Shown in pieces: positions 9,480 to 21,423 of a stretch of DNA of 64,000 bases (within the stretch, counting starts at the first letter, position 1; every line of letters begins with the position of its first letter). Source of the stretch: Oscheius tipulae (lineage: Eukaryota; Nematoda; Chromadorea; Rhabditida; Rhabditidae); the NCBI GenBank assembly GCA_037178975.1, contig JASJZH010000004.1:10230001-10294000 (forward strand). Direction: 5' to 3'. Position numbers and translations under genes: made by a program. A model generated the notes under the pieces. That model worked only from the letters and a program-made list of their open reading frames with translations, ran no database searches and was not told where the DNA came from.

Positions 9480-12400
9480 TTAAATTAAAGAAGCGCTAGA
9501 AGTAGTTCTTGGACATATGAGACCGAACAGATAATGTGGTCCTTTTATAGTAAAGGTCACAGCCACAAGACGCATAAATGTAACACAAAGTGGTCAAGAA
9601 GAGGTTTGTTGAAGAAATCCGGCCTAAAAAGGGCTCCTGGAAGTCTTTAACCCGGTCAGAAGTCAATGTACGAGAGTCAACTCTTGAGTTGGAGAGTGAG
9701 AGAGACAGCAAAAACATCCCTCAACCCATTATCACGCTCAAGTTGAACGGCGGGACTCACTCTTTAGAATATTTGAAAAGTTCACGTAGCGAGCGAGCAA
9801 AGACAGAACATCGTTCTGGGGACAGAGGGAGACAGAGAGACAGAGAGATAGAAAGACAGTAGGACAGAGAGACAGCGAGACGGAGAGACGGAGAGAAATA
9901 AAGACAGAGAGACAGAGTTAGACATTTTTCAACCGCTTGTACAAGCCTCAGAGAAGATTATTCAGAGCGAAATCCTAATCTGCTACGAGGAGGAAGTGAG
10001 ATCAGCCGAACTCTTCCCTCTAATTCGAGTCTACGCCTAGACATGCTCAGAAAAACGCACAGAACTTTTGCAGAGTGGGTTATTTACGATGATGAGAGAC
10101 GGGAAATGATTCACCCAGAGCCTAATATGTGAAGTAGGCGAGGATTAGCTAACTTTATTATGTCACGACAATATTAGCCAAGAATTTTGACGCGTCACAG
10201 GAAGAGTGTGGTGCGAGATGAGCACCCAGATGAGCAATAAACAAGCTGATGCTAAGAAGTAGTATGGCAGTATGTAAGGAAATCGTGCTGGGCTGTACAG
10301 AATGAACTAGAAGTCAGTCACGAACGCTCTTAGCTTCAATTGACTCGAAGCAGTATTTCAATGCCCCGAAAGCTTTGACTGTACAACCAATTTTCTTGCC
10401 AATTCTGTTTTTTCAGCCTAGCAAAGTCCTGCAAAGACATAGATAGACCAAGTCAAAGACTCCTACTTTGCGGAGCATTACAGAACAGACAGATCGCACC
10501 TCCAAAAGAAGAGCCTAAAAGTGGCGAGCGGGAAAGCTCTAACAAAGCATGTATGATATTTATCTCGCTAACCCTCCAGAAGCCGAAAGAGGAGAAGAGC
10601 TGTCTTATTCGCTTGAAAAAGACCTCAGGTTAGTTTGATATCTGCAGACTTCTTCATTATGAAAGACACTTTCCGCTGTTATCAGTCGCGGCTCCTACAG
10701 TCATTTGCCCAAAGCCTGTTTTCAAACAATAGTCCCTCATTGATTTTGGTGAGTTTCATAAGATACAATCTGTGTTTTGGTTCAAACCTAAGCACTTACT
10801 TAGTTCTTAGCTACGTAGAGGCCTCTTCCAGGCCCACATCTCATTTTTTGGATTGTGCTTGCAGTTTAGGTTAATGGAAACTTTTTGGCTCATGTTCGAC
10901 TGCCCGAGGTTAAATCTCAAAAATGCCAAACCGAAGAATAGGGAAGTACCAGCTGCCTGCGGCAGTTACGCAGCCCTCTGGCCTTTGCTTAAAATTGACC
11001 ACAGGCGGCTGCGCCGCTTCCCTAGTAGCAGTTTCTTCTACAGCTGGCTTGTCCCCTTGTCTCTTGACATGAAATGACTTGTCAGAATTTTTGGGTATTA
11101 GTGTTGATATGCAATTGTGCAAACCGTGACAGACGGACGGATAAAGACGTCTCCGACGGCAACTAGTTGGCTCACAAACAAAAAAACAGACAGAGTCCTC
11201 AACAGAAACCATCGCCCTTTAGATAGTAAAGATTTTCTGTATTGGGAGATCCACTTTTTTTCAATTTTTATTGTCGGAATCAAGGGGTTTCTAGAGAAGT
11301 AGAAAGTCTCGGAGTATTGGAAGAGACACAAAGTATATCGTGAAGTAAGCAAAATAAATCAATGTGTACTTCCAACTCTCTCCTCCCCTGTTGCAATTAA
11401 AAACTGAAACAGCTTTTCGAACTGTTAAGTGACTTTTAATCACAAAAATATAGATGGTTTAGTAGCTGAAATGAACCTAATACGCCGGTATAGAACGTCG
11501 AAGAAATGGAGCAGAAGCAGAGAAACAAAGAGAATCATTGGACTTGGGATCTAGCAAGAGCAGTTTGTACTCTTCACTCTCTCCTCCCTTGTCTCCATCA
11601 TCTCAGAACTAAGCTTTTTCTTCTAAGCGGATCACATGGATAAGCTTACTTAGTTCAAAGAAAAAGACAGCATTATTTTCAACGAGAACTAGGCAGTCTA
11701 ACACAGAAAAAGGACAAAGGCTTAAGAGAAAGAAGGGAGAGTAAGGAAATCAAATTTGACAAGCCACGGGTGTGAAAATCTTGAACGGGAAAGGGAGAGA
11801 GGCACTTGAACGACTCTAGTATTTCCGGGTCCCTTATATCCTTGTCTGACTAACGAGGATGAGACGAAAAACCGCTGCAAAAAGCTACAAATTGCCTGGA
11901 ATCAGAGCTCGAAATAGTTGAGAGCCATTCTCACAAGGACGTCATAGGATAGGAAAGAAAGCAATTATGCAGCCAGATATTCTCTCAGCCCTAATCTGAC
12001 GGGAATCTTGATCTTTGTCTTCGGTTTGATGGGGATTATGACGGAAATATCCTAGTCGTGGGAATTTCATATTCAGGGAAATTTAAGTAAGGGTAGGAGG
12101 GAAGCAAAATTGATGTACGCGGCTTGTCAAATGGATGCTAGGAGTTCTCTCAAGATCCCGTCCCGAAAGCCGAGATGGTACGGGTTGAACATAGAGCCAC
12201 TAAAAATACCATGAGCCAGATCCAGTTCTTTGGGGGTCCTAAAGATTTGAATGGATCTGGTGATGTGCGCGTTTCCGGTTTTTTTTTGATACACAAAGAC
12301 CGTCCCAGAAAACGCGGAGATCTACCATGGCAGAAGTTCCCAAGTTCTCCCGTAGCTGACTTGTAAGCTTTTGCTTCCAAACGAACGGGCAGACATTATT

Positions 12401-14110
12401 GCGCTTTAGTAGTAGAGATATCCGCTGGTATTCTGAGTACAGCGGGATAGGTTCGATATATTGTGTACTTTTCTAACCGGACCAGCCGGACACAAATTCT
12501 ATTTCATCCCTAATGGGCTACGGTTCTGGTGGATTTCACTTCTGATCCACTTAAAAACTTCTAATAGACCATACAAGACGCAGCTTGAGTTTTCAAACTA
12601 GTCTACTGTATCACATGTCAAGCTGTTAAGTCCACCTGCATGTGGTGTGCATTTGGAAACGGACAGGCGGATACTACGGCGATTTTGTAAACGAAACAGC
12701 TTGGAATATTGTGAGACTAGGATTTGAAATACCATATACGATAGGCTCGGTCCGACTGCGATGAGTCACACTTGTACCCTGTGAACTGATGGCTTCATGG
12801 GTCTCTTGAACAAACAGGGAATAGCCGCGAACTGGATGCAAACGCACGGAGAAACAGGTGACAGAACCAGCTCGGATAGTAGGCTTGACATGTTAGTAAA
12901 AAGTCTTTTTAACCAAATTCATCTCAGCTGACTCTCTTAGGATAAGTACGTAACAATCTGTTTACAACTTTGATCCGTGATCTGACTCTGACTCAGAGCT
13001 ACTCCCACTTCATACATCGTAAAACCGTGTTAGTAAGAGCTTCCGATCATTGGTTCTCTAGCAAATTCGTCTTACTCTAGACATTCTTTCGCATTCTGCC
13101 GAAACAGATTACCCCCCTCTCCCCTTGCTTGCATAATTGCCTTGCTCCTGGAGCACGTAGCCTGATTTTACGATCTTGGACTACTATAAATGGAATGTCA
13201 TCCCCACCCTACCTCCTGTTTCCGCTGATGTCAACTCTATTCAGGGGCAGGAAATGATCGCCCCTTGCGAAGTACGCAGGACTCTGTCTCAAAAGGATCA
13301 GAAAGTGGTGAGGGGTACTGTGTCAGCATTCCCGTACCATCTTAGCAGCTGGATGAACTCCCACCCTTACCATCTTGACAGAACGCCAAACCGTACATCA
13401 CAAGGTAGACGGCACGTCCCATTCAAACTGACGTCGCCGGATACATGCCATATCGTCTTTTCAAACGTACGGACGTTCACCCGTACCGTATTGACAGTAA
13501 AAAGACGTTTTCTCTACCGTACTGTCTCGTCTGTCTCTCGCTCTTGCGGTCATCTCTACCCGGCAAGTTCTCTCCCGTACTCTGTTGGCACTCTCTGTGT
13601 GCTCGAAGCTGCCATTTTCCTTTTCAAGTGTGTTGGAATTCAAGCTGCGTCTTGTATGGTCATTAGAATTTTACAAGTGGATCGGAAGTGAAAATCCGCA
13701 AGATCCGTACTCACGTACTGTCTTGTGGACTCAGTGATCATTTTACGGGAGAAACGGAAAGTTCTCTAGAAGCACGGAGATTCCTGGTCTCCCGAAACCG
13801 ATGAGTTCGAATATTTACCCGGTGTGTCACTAAGGACGGGCCCCGTAACCAGAACCTGAAAGTCTGCAATTCGACATCGGCGACTGTAAACACAGTAAAA
13901 CTCGAGTCAAGATGTATTTATTCCCTTACGAATTTCGCATCGGCAAAGAATAATGCTGACGCAAACATGACGTAGCCTTCCTACGGCTTATCAGCAGTAC
14001 TCTTTCTCTCCCCTCCGATTTAACAACAAGACCTGAATTGGCCCTGATAAGTTTTCAATTCGACCACATGGTTCCCCTCAACGTGGTCGTGTCCTAAGTT
14101 TTCTTCTCTT
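9480..14110. other. 4.6-kb intergenic stretch, no gene supported
   Basis: The stretch holds a GAGACAGA-type microsatellite (9822-9925), scattered AT-rich unique sequence, and at 13330-13720 a cluster of six or more CCGTAC motifs. The open frame at 13176-13691 has unusual, Arg/Ser-rich composition that follows this motif cluster and is not convincing as a gene. No RNA gene was recognised. Confidence 0.5.
9822..9925 (+). repeat. (GAGACAGA)n microsatellite
   Basis: A run of imperfect GAGACAGA/GACAGAGA units. The same unit recurs through the window, in either orientation, in introns and intergenic DNA (for example 3568-3615, 21056-21125, 28640-28745, 44186-44275, 47215-47260, 54040-54090, 63045-63085). 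Confidence 0.85.
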
Positions 14111-14116
14111 TTTCAG
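14111..14116 (+). promoter_or_regulatory. Probable trans-splice acceptor of the bZIP gene
   Basis: A strong TTTTTCAG acceptor lies 18 bp before the bZIP start codon at 14135. It could accept a spliced leader or be the end of a 5'-UTR intron; the sequence alone does not separate these. Confidence 0.45.
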
Positions 14117-14134
14117 GCTCGGCTAGATAATAAT

Positions 14135-16561
14135 ATGGACAATCAAAACTATTGGTCTGAACATCGGCAAGGCTATAATAATTTCCCTAATAGTAACATG
14201 TTTGATTCTGGTGGAATGATGGGACAGCAGCAATACCAAAGTTTTGGGCCACAGGTAAAGATGCAGACAGTGACAATGGCAGTTGCGTACCAGTATCTGG
14301 TAATATCGCACGGTTCCACCACCGCGTTCATATCTTCTTTAACGGAATATTTCCTAATTTCTCACTGTAAACACTTTCCCTCTAATCAGTTGAATCTAGC
14401 AAAAGCCTACTTCACATGGCAAGGTGTAGTTCGAGTGGTTCAAGCCCCCAATCGGAAGAATTTGCAGTTACTGTATTCTTTAGTAGTACCAAAATAGATC
14501 TAAAATGCTAACAGGATTCGAGTCAGTGTTATCTGTTTGAGAATGGACGGGAGAGGTTGGGCACGAGCGTTAAAAAGGGGAGCGACCTTGGGCGTACTGT
14601 AGCTAATTGTTATTGGTTAGGGGATGGGGTTGACAGTACCATATTCTGTCAAGCGACATACTGACCTTTGTAATTGACGAAAGTGATTGACCACTGGCTA
14701 GGAAATGACAGTCAAGTTGACAACGTGGCTACTGGCATGACATTTACAGTAGAAGAATACTGCCAAACTCACAGATTGACCTTTTTGTCTTTGAAGGCTA
14801 CCGTAACAAGCACCTGTCAAACAATCAGATGCACCCCAAAAACTTGGAAGCAAAGGAACAGGGACCTGTCAGACAGACAAATTAACCAGATGGTTTCGCA
14901 GCGAGAGCAACAGTAAACAGTCAACTTGACTATAAATTTTGCTTCAGATGATGCCACAGTCTGGTCCTCAACGGCCTTCAGCTCCTTGTGACTGTCCACA
15001 GTGCAGTTCTCGTAGTTTCCAGAGCAATTTCCATGACATGACCCTTAACCAAAACTCCGGTATACTTCCAGTCATAGTCATGAGTCCAACTCTCTCCAAC
15101 AGCTCGTCTTCGGGCACGTCTCGTTCTAGAACTGGCAGTCAACAGAGCTTCCCTATCTCTACCAGTCAGTTGAGTCCTCTGGCTCCTAACTCTTCCCCTG
15201 TTGCCCCGAAAGAAGAGAAAAGAAGAAAACTGGAGACTCCAGAGGATCCAGATGAGGCTGCTAGATTGGAGAAGAAGAGAAAGACTAACAAGGAATCTGC
15301 TGCCAGAGCTCGCGCTAAAAAAAAAAAAATAATTGAAGGATTGGAGAAGCTGCTAGCGGTAGGTTATTCAGATATCTGTCAGTTTGCTAGAAAATTGGGT
15401 GGCTTGTATCAGCCGAGTTGGTACGGGAGCGACTCAAAATTGGAACAAACATACCATACGGCTCCCGCTAAATCTCTAGAACAATACCGGCTCTAGTCTT
15501 GTAATTTCCAGACCAATACAGTATCTTATACTTCTCTCTGCCAGGTCTACTTACTGTTTATGGTGTATAAACCGAATAGGCAAGTTACCAGGTCAAAAAG
15601 TTCAAAAGTGAATTCAAACAGGCACATAAATCCCATATTGAGTCATTGCACTTGTTTTGGATAAAACCCATACACAAGAGTAAGAAACTAGTAGAAATAG
15701 GTTCTCCATGCTTAATACAATGCGCGTCATAACTAAAAAAGCACCCCAGTTTTCAGCTGTAGAGCCAAATCTACGCACTTTAAAAAAATCTGACAAAGCC
15801 ATCTTTTTCTACGGTATTCAAACCTTTATAAAAGAAATTGACAGACCTATCGGATTATCCTTCGGCCCTAGGTAAACGAAAAGGCCTTGACATGTTGAAC
15901 TCCTTAAAACTATAAAGGCACTAATAGAACAATTCATTTAAATAGCCTAAACTTTAAATGTTTCAGTAGTCGGCGTCTTTTCCGTTGCGGGAGAACGACT
16001 GAAACAGATGCCTGTTCATCGAGAGGAGAAGATTTTCCAAAACGATGGGGTTCAGAGCCCTCCAAGCGATCAGAATGGCATTTTCCCAGCTCCTGTACAG
16101 TTGAGAACTGCTTGCGTTCCTTTTAAAAATGCGTAGTTTTGACTTTACAGCTAAGAACTGAAATTACGTTACCCGTTCATTTACAAGCCATTTTCCTCCT
16201 GATTTTGGGCGCCGCGGTATGCTTTTCACTCTTCTTCTTCTCCTCTCTCTCTTTCTCCCCTTTTTTTTTCTTTGAAAGGAAAGTTAACCCGCCCCAGATA
16301 GATATTTGTTGAAATCTCCATATTTAGGCAATGGGAAACCTTGACACGCAGATCAAGGCAACCAAGAGCATTGAAAAGCAGTTCCACTGGATCCACAAAT
16401 CTGAAATTGGTGCAGATATGAGAAGGAAAGGACTAAACACTGAACTTCTGGTCAGCGATATCAGATCCATCAACGAGTGGTTTGTTAAAGTCAAAAAGGC
16501 TATGGACACCAATGAGGGCAAAGAAGAGAATGCCGCAGTTACACAGGAAAATATCGACTGA
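14135..16561 (+). CDS. bZIP transcription factor, three exons, 254 aa
   Basis: Exons are 14135-14254, 14948-15358 and 16328-16561, all joined in phase 0. The N-terminus is Gln/Asn/Met-rich and is followed by a Ser/Thr/Pro-rich region. The basic region begins near residue 150 (KKRKTNKESAARARAKKKK) and keeps the invariant Asn-x7-Arg of bZIP DNA-binding helices. The zipper starts at the end of exon 2 (IIEGLEKLLA) and continues in exon 3 (AMGNLDTQIKATK), with Leu/Met/Ile at heptad spacing, which supports the splice. The C-terminal ~60 residues form an extra charged helical tail. Such proteins bind DNA as dimers in the nucleus. Intron 2 (969 bp) carries a Tc3 deletion derivative. I do not assign an orthologue. 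Confidence 0.85.
15718..16160 (-). mobile_element. Tc3-like family B deletion derivative (MITE-like)
   Basis: The left part (15718-15920) matches the 210-bp terminal repeat of the complete element at 32702-34298, starts next to a TA (15716-15717) and ends ACTATAAAGGCA. From about 15960 to 16118, on the minus strand, it carries the decayed last ~50 codons of the transposase, ending with the same stop and flank as the intact copy. It then jumps directly to a remnant of the opposite terminal repeat (16121-16160), which has lost its tip. Most of the transposase is deleted. The piece lies in intron 2 of the bZIP gene. Confidence 0.85.
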
Positions 16562-16573
16562 TTCATTTTATCG

Positions 16574-18874
16574 TTACCCATGCAAAAAGCCAATGTACCA
16601 CTTCAAGCTCTTTCTCGAGTCTCGTCTTTCCTCGCAGAACTCCCATTGTTGCTGGAGTTGACCAAAATATTGTTGGCCAGGATTGGAATCAGGCTCGGGG
16701 GATAGAACATTTTTGAAGAACATTGACTTAAAGAGAGCACTCAGGTAGTCGTTTCTGAAGAGAGATCCGATGAGGATGGTTGGACCGTTTCTAAAAGGAT
16801 ATGAGTCACGGTCATATTGAGACCTACGCCGCTATCAGCGTATTGTAGATACAGTCGAAGAGCTGTCTCGTCTCGATATCAATACTTTCCATGTTGGCAG
16901 GGAGAAAGCAACTGAAGGTGACAATTGTAATCAGGGTAAGCGTGACAGCTCCGTTCTTGACTATCTGAAACACAAAGAATTGTGGAAAATGAGTGGAGTC
17001 CAAAAGGATGAGACAAGCACATACCGTCACGAAAACCAGAAATACTGTCACCCCCCGCTCTGGTTGAGACACGGACACAAGCCATAACCCATACCGTTTC
17101 GGCAGACAGTCAATTCGCAACTGTGCTGTCTAATAAATACCCGCCCAAGCAGTCCCGGAAGCAGCTCACACCTACTTTTCCGACAGTCGAACTATGCTGA
17201 CATACAGACAACTTCTTCCTCATCCCCTCTCGGAAACCAAACAAAAACTCTTCTGCACCGCCTCCTCGCCCGTTTTGTCTAAAAAAAAACGTAATTTCTA
17301 GTCCGGACTTTTTCTTCCGCTGGCAAAAGGCACTTATATACCGTTTTGATAGCCAGAAACATTCTCACTCGTATGCTCTCTGCTTTTAATTCGCTCCCAG
17401 TCCACACTGTCTCAGAATCCGGATAAAATCTGTTCATATCTTTCTCCCAAGTTTGCATGCAGATACCCAAAAACGTCAAACCTACTCTGGCACACCTCAA
17501 GTTCTCCTCCAGCTGGAACCTCAAACTCAGTGTATAGCTATGTTTAGCCCCAGTTTTTTGGTCATTCAGCGTCTGCAATATATACAAGGTTCGTCGATAG
17601 GTGTAGATGAAAATCTGGACAATGTTTTTCAATTTACGCAAGCATAAAATATTTACGAGCAGGCCGAAGATAGTTGCCGATATGGCTCCAATAGCGACCA
17701 ACCACCAGCGGAAAATGAAGTCATGGGTGAAGACAATAATTCCTGCGGCTCCAGTAAAAGAGCCTAGGAGAAGGAGACTGACGGGTATCCATAGACGGGT
17801 CTTCTGCTCATAGTCGTAAATGTACCATATTGCTAGGAGGCGTTCAATGGAGAGATGCAGAAGACTGAAAGTTAGTAGTTCAATAGGTTTAAGTGTAGTG
17901 CAATTTGTGTTGTTATCAGAATGCAGTTAAATTGCAAAACAAATTAGACAAGTACGCTGTTTGTCATGTTTTTGCTTTGGTCTTTTGAGCAGAACTGAAG
18001 TAAACAACTTCACAGTTATACAGATCTCATCTGCTGTCCGGAAACTAACAGAGTTTGAGAGTTGTGGCTAAGATGGAACAAGTTAGACAGCTTTTCAAAG
18101 CAGGCTTCTTCTTCTTTTTTGTCCCTATTCGACTAACTAACGCAGAAAATTGGTTGGCGCATTTTTAGGTCCTAGAAATAAGCTTAGACCTTGTTTGAGT
18201 CTGTCTCCCTCCCGTGTGACAATCACAATAATACAGTACATAACAGAATTCTGAAAAGCTCAATCGTACGGTCAGTCTTTAGATGATTACGTTCTGTCCG
18301 AAACAACAGATTTTTGACATTACAAAAATCCAAGATTCGTGCCCACTCTGCTCACACTTCTAGTAATTTCATGTGTTTGAAAATTGAACAATATACTACT
18401 AGGGTCCAAGAAGTTTTGGTTTCCTGTCGGCTATGACCCCAGGGGAGTGTAAATATCTACTGGCAGCTCTGAAGATTGGTCAGTTTGTCAAGACACTCCC
18501 CAGAAGTCAATCATACCTGGTAACAATGATTCCACTGTCAAAGCCCCTCCAGTAATGACAGACCATGATCACCATATTCTCTTCCGGATACTCACCATTC
18601 GGAATGTACCCACTTTGATAACCCAGTATGACCAGTCTAGCTGTTAAACTAGGGAAGTAGGTCAAGAGAGCACCGCATCCCATTATCTGAACTCTCGTAT
18701 TGCTGTTGAAACGTTTCAAATAACCTTGAGATTAATGTGGGTCCTGACTTTAAGCCCAAAAACTAGGCAAAGACCAAAAATGACGAAGTTGATCAATAGT
18801 AAAACAGCTTCTAGATAAAACCATGGCATTAGACTAGTCCGATCAACTGGGACAAAATAGAATAGGCGTAGCAT
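16574..18874 (-). CDS. SRE-like 7TM chemoreceptor, probable single frameshift
   Basis: This looks like a nematode chemosensory GPCR of the Sra superfamily, closest to SRE. Likely exons, 5' to 3', are 18517-18874, 17342-17864, one unresolved piece near 17030-17280, 17025 leftward in the same stretch, 16828-16964 and 16574-16790. Features include an N-terminal membrane span starting MLRLFYFVPV, the SRE-like IERLLAIWYIYDYE, the SLRFQLEENLR motif after TM5, and a TM7 end reading NGPTILIGSLFRNDY with an RNxxY-like signature. At about 18722 the frame breaks: one extra T would restore KVILKRFNSN, so the gene is either a recent pseudogene or carries an assembly error. Its stop (16574-16576) lies 12 bp from the bZIP stop. 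Confidence 0.65.
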
Positions 18875-19264
18875 AGACACTTGAGTAAGCTGTTTAAATG
18901 AACCAGAACCACGCTGCAGCAGTTTTTCCTTCTCACAGGAGGCGAGAAAATTAGATTTGGAGGGTAACAGGTGGCCTTCAGAGTTCAGGTAGAGACATCG
19001 GAAATAAGGAGATAGGAAAACAGGAATAGACAGGAAGGCTTCCTGTTTTTGTAGGACTTAGTGAACACTGATCGTGAACGAGCACAGTTTATGTGGTCTT
19101 TCGCAGCCGATCAAAGAATCTCTGTCTTTCTGTCGAGCAGCTACGATCATGTTTTTTTACGACCATTGATCTTGAAACAACGGCCGAAAGTATTTTTCTC
19201 GTGTACATTGGCAATCCTCGTCAAATCATAGAAAGGTTGGCCGGCGGAAAACGACTTATTATAT

Positions 19265-19510
19265 TTGATACAACCTCACTTCGCACCACGTAATGATTCC
19301 TATTTCGGTTTTCTGCCATTTCTTCCGTCTGTCTATCCGATGCTTGCTCCTTATTCAGCTGGTGCTAGCATGCCTGAGGACTATGAGGATCCGGACATGG
19401 AGGATCCAACCCTTCCTGAATGCAGTCTCTATAGTTTTGGACAGTATGTGGATAAATTGATGGAAAGTTACATAAAGAAGGTAGCCTCAAATGATAAGGG
19501 TATAAGCTAA
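19265..19510 (+). CDS. Possible exon of an acidic protein
   Basis: An open frame with coding-like composition contains YPMLAPYSAGASMPEDYEDP and then YSFGQYVDKLMESYIKK, followed by GTAGCC, a possible donor. I could not find partner exons with matching phase. It may be a fragment or a short gene. No family is recognised. Confidence 0.25.
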   Translation: MIQPHFAPRNDSYFGFLPFLPSVYPMLAPYSAGASMPEDYEDPDMEDPTLPECSLYSFGQYVDKLMESYIKKVASNDKGIS

Positions 19511-19746
19511 TCTTGACCCTCTGTGTTAACAGCTTTGATCTAACATTTAACAGATTCGAGCCACAAAATCAACCTGCTGAAAGTTTGCAACTTGTAAGAA
19601 GAAAAATATGCTTATTTTTATATAAAGTGTAAGCCCAGCTGCCCAGACCAATCACCTCTTCATAATCTTCTATACAAAGGAAATTTTTTTTGGAACTGTT
19701 GGACCAAAAACCCCCTATCTTTCGAACCCAAAAGATGACGATCTTG

Positions 19747-21423
19747 TTAGCGGGACACCTTTGTTCCGAGTTCCTGTCGATCAGTATCTCCACAAAGTTT
19801 TGTTTGCAGTCCCAAGCTGAACAGAACTATGAGCATCAACCAGTTGGTTACACTCCTGGTGAAGCGACTCAGTGCTCGTTCTGTAACTTCTTGACTGTCC
19901 TGACTTGTCTTGTCAACTCTAAAGGATAACATTTGACAGGAAAGGCTACAAACATTGTAAAAATTATCCCAGATTAAATTTGACATGTGTAGACGGACAT
20001 CTCTTGCAAATTGGATAGGTAGGATATTTGACTGCAAGAAACTCTTTGTGGTCCCCAAGAGAAGCGAAAACATTGCATCAACTATGGTGCTCTTATCACC
20101 TACTGGAGCAATAATCTCTTGTATACCAGGACAGATGAGGTTGATATGCACTTCCGACAGTTTTTGGCGCTTCCTTGGCGGTTCATCATTGTCTCCGTTG
20201 TTTTCTTTGAATGATACAAGTTCTGCATCAGTAGTATGAGATTCCTCCTCGAAGCTTTTAAAGTCATTTGAATCTTTGAGGACCGTGATTCTTGGTCCGG
20301 TTCGCACTCTGAAAAAAGCATACTTTTTTTATTCTAGAGATCTTAACAGTCCCGTCGTCTGCGCTTTTCCGACATTTCTATCATTCTGACCCACGAAATG
20401 ACCCCTCTGATCTGAACACTTGCTTTTGTTTGTAATTTTACGGAAACTTACACCAAATTGCCGTATTCTGACACACGAGGCAGAATTGCTTTATCCTATC
20501 CGTCACATTTTTCTCGTTCTCTTAAAAACAGCGACGAATCAAAACTTTCATCTTGTTCTCATACTCCTCTTTCGAGGCTCCAATGTCGTTGGTTTGTCCC
20601 TTATGACGTCGTCGGACATCCTTTTAAAGAAAACATTGCATCAACTATGGTGCGTTTTTAGTATTTCACTACTGAAACACGTACAAAGCATCGTTTCCAT
20701 TAAATTGCCAGCTCTTCGGCATATTCACTTGCCTCCAACATGGCTTCTCCCCTTTGTGAGATAGTCATTGAAACAGGAGTTTCCAGAAGTGGTTTTTTAC
20801 CGCATGTAAATCGACCTTAAATTAAAGCTTTAAGACTAGCTCGAGAAGAACTCACCCTTCAATGACGGTACCGTGTCCAAGTCGAGCTGACACAAATTGC
20901 AAACTTTTACGCAATCCCTTTTTCTAACCATATAGATCTTGCCTGAAGCATTGCGTATTTCATGGGATTCGTGGAAGTCGACTTCTTCTTGGTTGGGCTG
21001 TTCCTCTGGTGGAAGCGAACTGTAATTGAAAACACTTGACAGAGCGAAAGTAATAGGGAGAGACAGAGACAAGAGGAGAGAGACAGAGAGACACATAAGA
21101 CAGAAGACATAGAGACATAATTACTTTTTTCTCCACGTTAAATGTCTACAGATCTTGCAGTAGCTCGAATCTTTCACACCATGTACAGCCTGACAGTCTG
21201 TTTCCCTTGTACCATCTTTTCGTACTCCATTTAATATGTGTCCACCTTGGAAATTGGTGTCTGAGGGTACTGATCCTTGAACATTCAGTTGATTTACTTA
21301 CCGACTCCTTCGGTTTCTTCAAATATTCACCTAAACAGTCCCAGAGATGTGTCCTAAAGTCACCGATGGAGCAAAAGTAACAAGTCTTCTTCACGTTTTG
21401 TATGTGAGCCTTTTTCTTCTCCA
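19747..21423 (-). CDS. Unrecognised Cys-rich, probably zinc-binding nuclear protein
   Basis: Four exons join in phase: 21331-21423, 21125-21245, 20856-21019 and 19747-20306; the 5' end is not found. The first shows CYFCSIGDFRTHLWDC (C-x2-C-x7-H-x3-C). The second shows SSYCKICRHLTWRKK (C-x2-C-x-H). The third shows DCVKVCNLCQLDLDTVPSLK (C-x4-C-x2-C). The fourth begins with an acidic stretch, then a basic cluster PPRKRQK that could be a nuclear localisation signal, then a hydrophobic helical region. The pairs of C-x2-C knuckles suggest metal binding, but the spacing does not match a zinc-finger class I can name. The C-terminal 60 residues overlap a sequence repeated at 23.8 kb, so the true end may differ. 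Confidence 0.45.
20630..20653. repeat. Exact 24-bp copy of an exon segment inside the adjacent intron
   Basis: The 24 bp from AAAACATT to TATGGTGC are identical to 20067-20090, which lies in the last exon of the Cys-rich gene. The copy lies in the intron before that exon (20307-20855), pointing to local duplication. Confidence 0.7.

Noticed and set aside
9927-10040. Coherent 38-codon frame (FQPLVQASEKIIQSEIL...)
   Set aside because: Too short, no splice partners and no family; kept out of the gene list.
13176-13691. 171-codon open frame on the plus strand
   Set aside because: Composition follows the CCGTAC motif cluster, there is no domain or splice support, and the opposite strand is also partly open.
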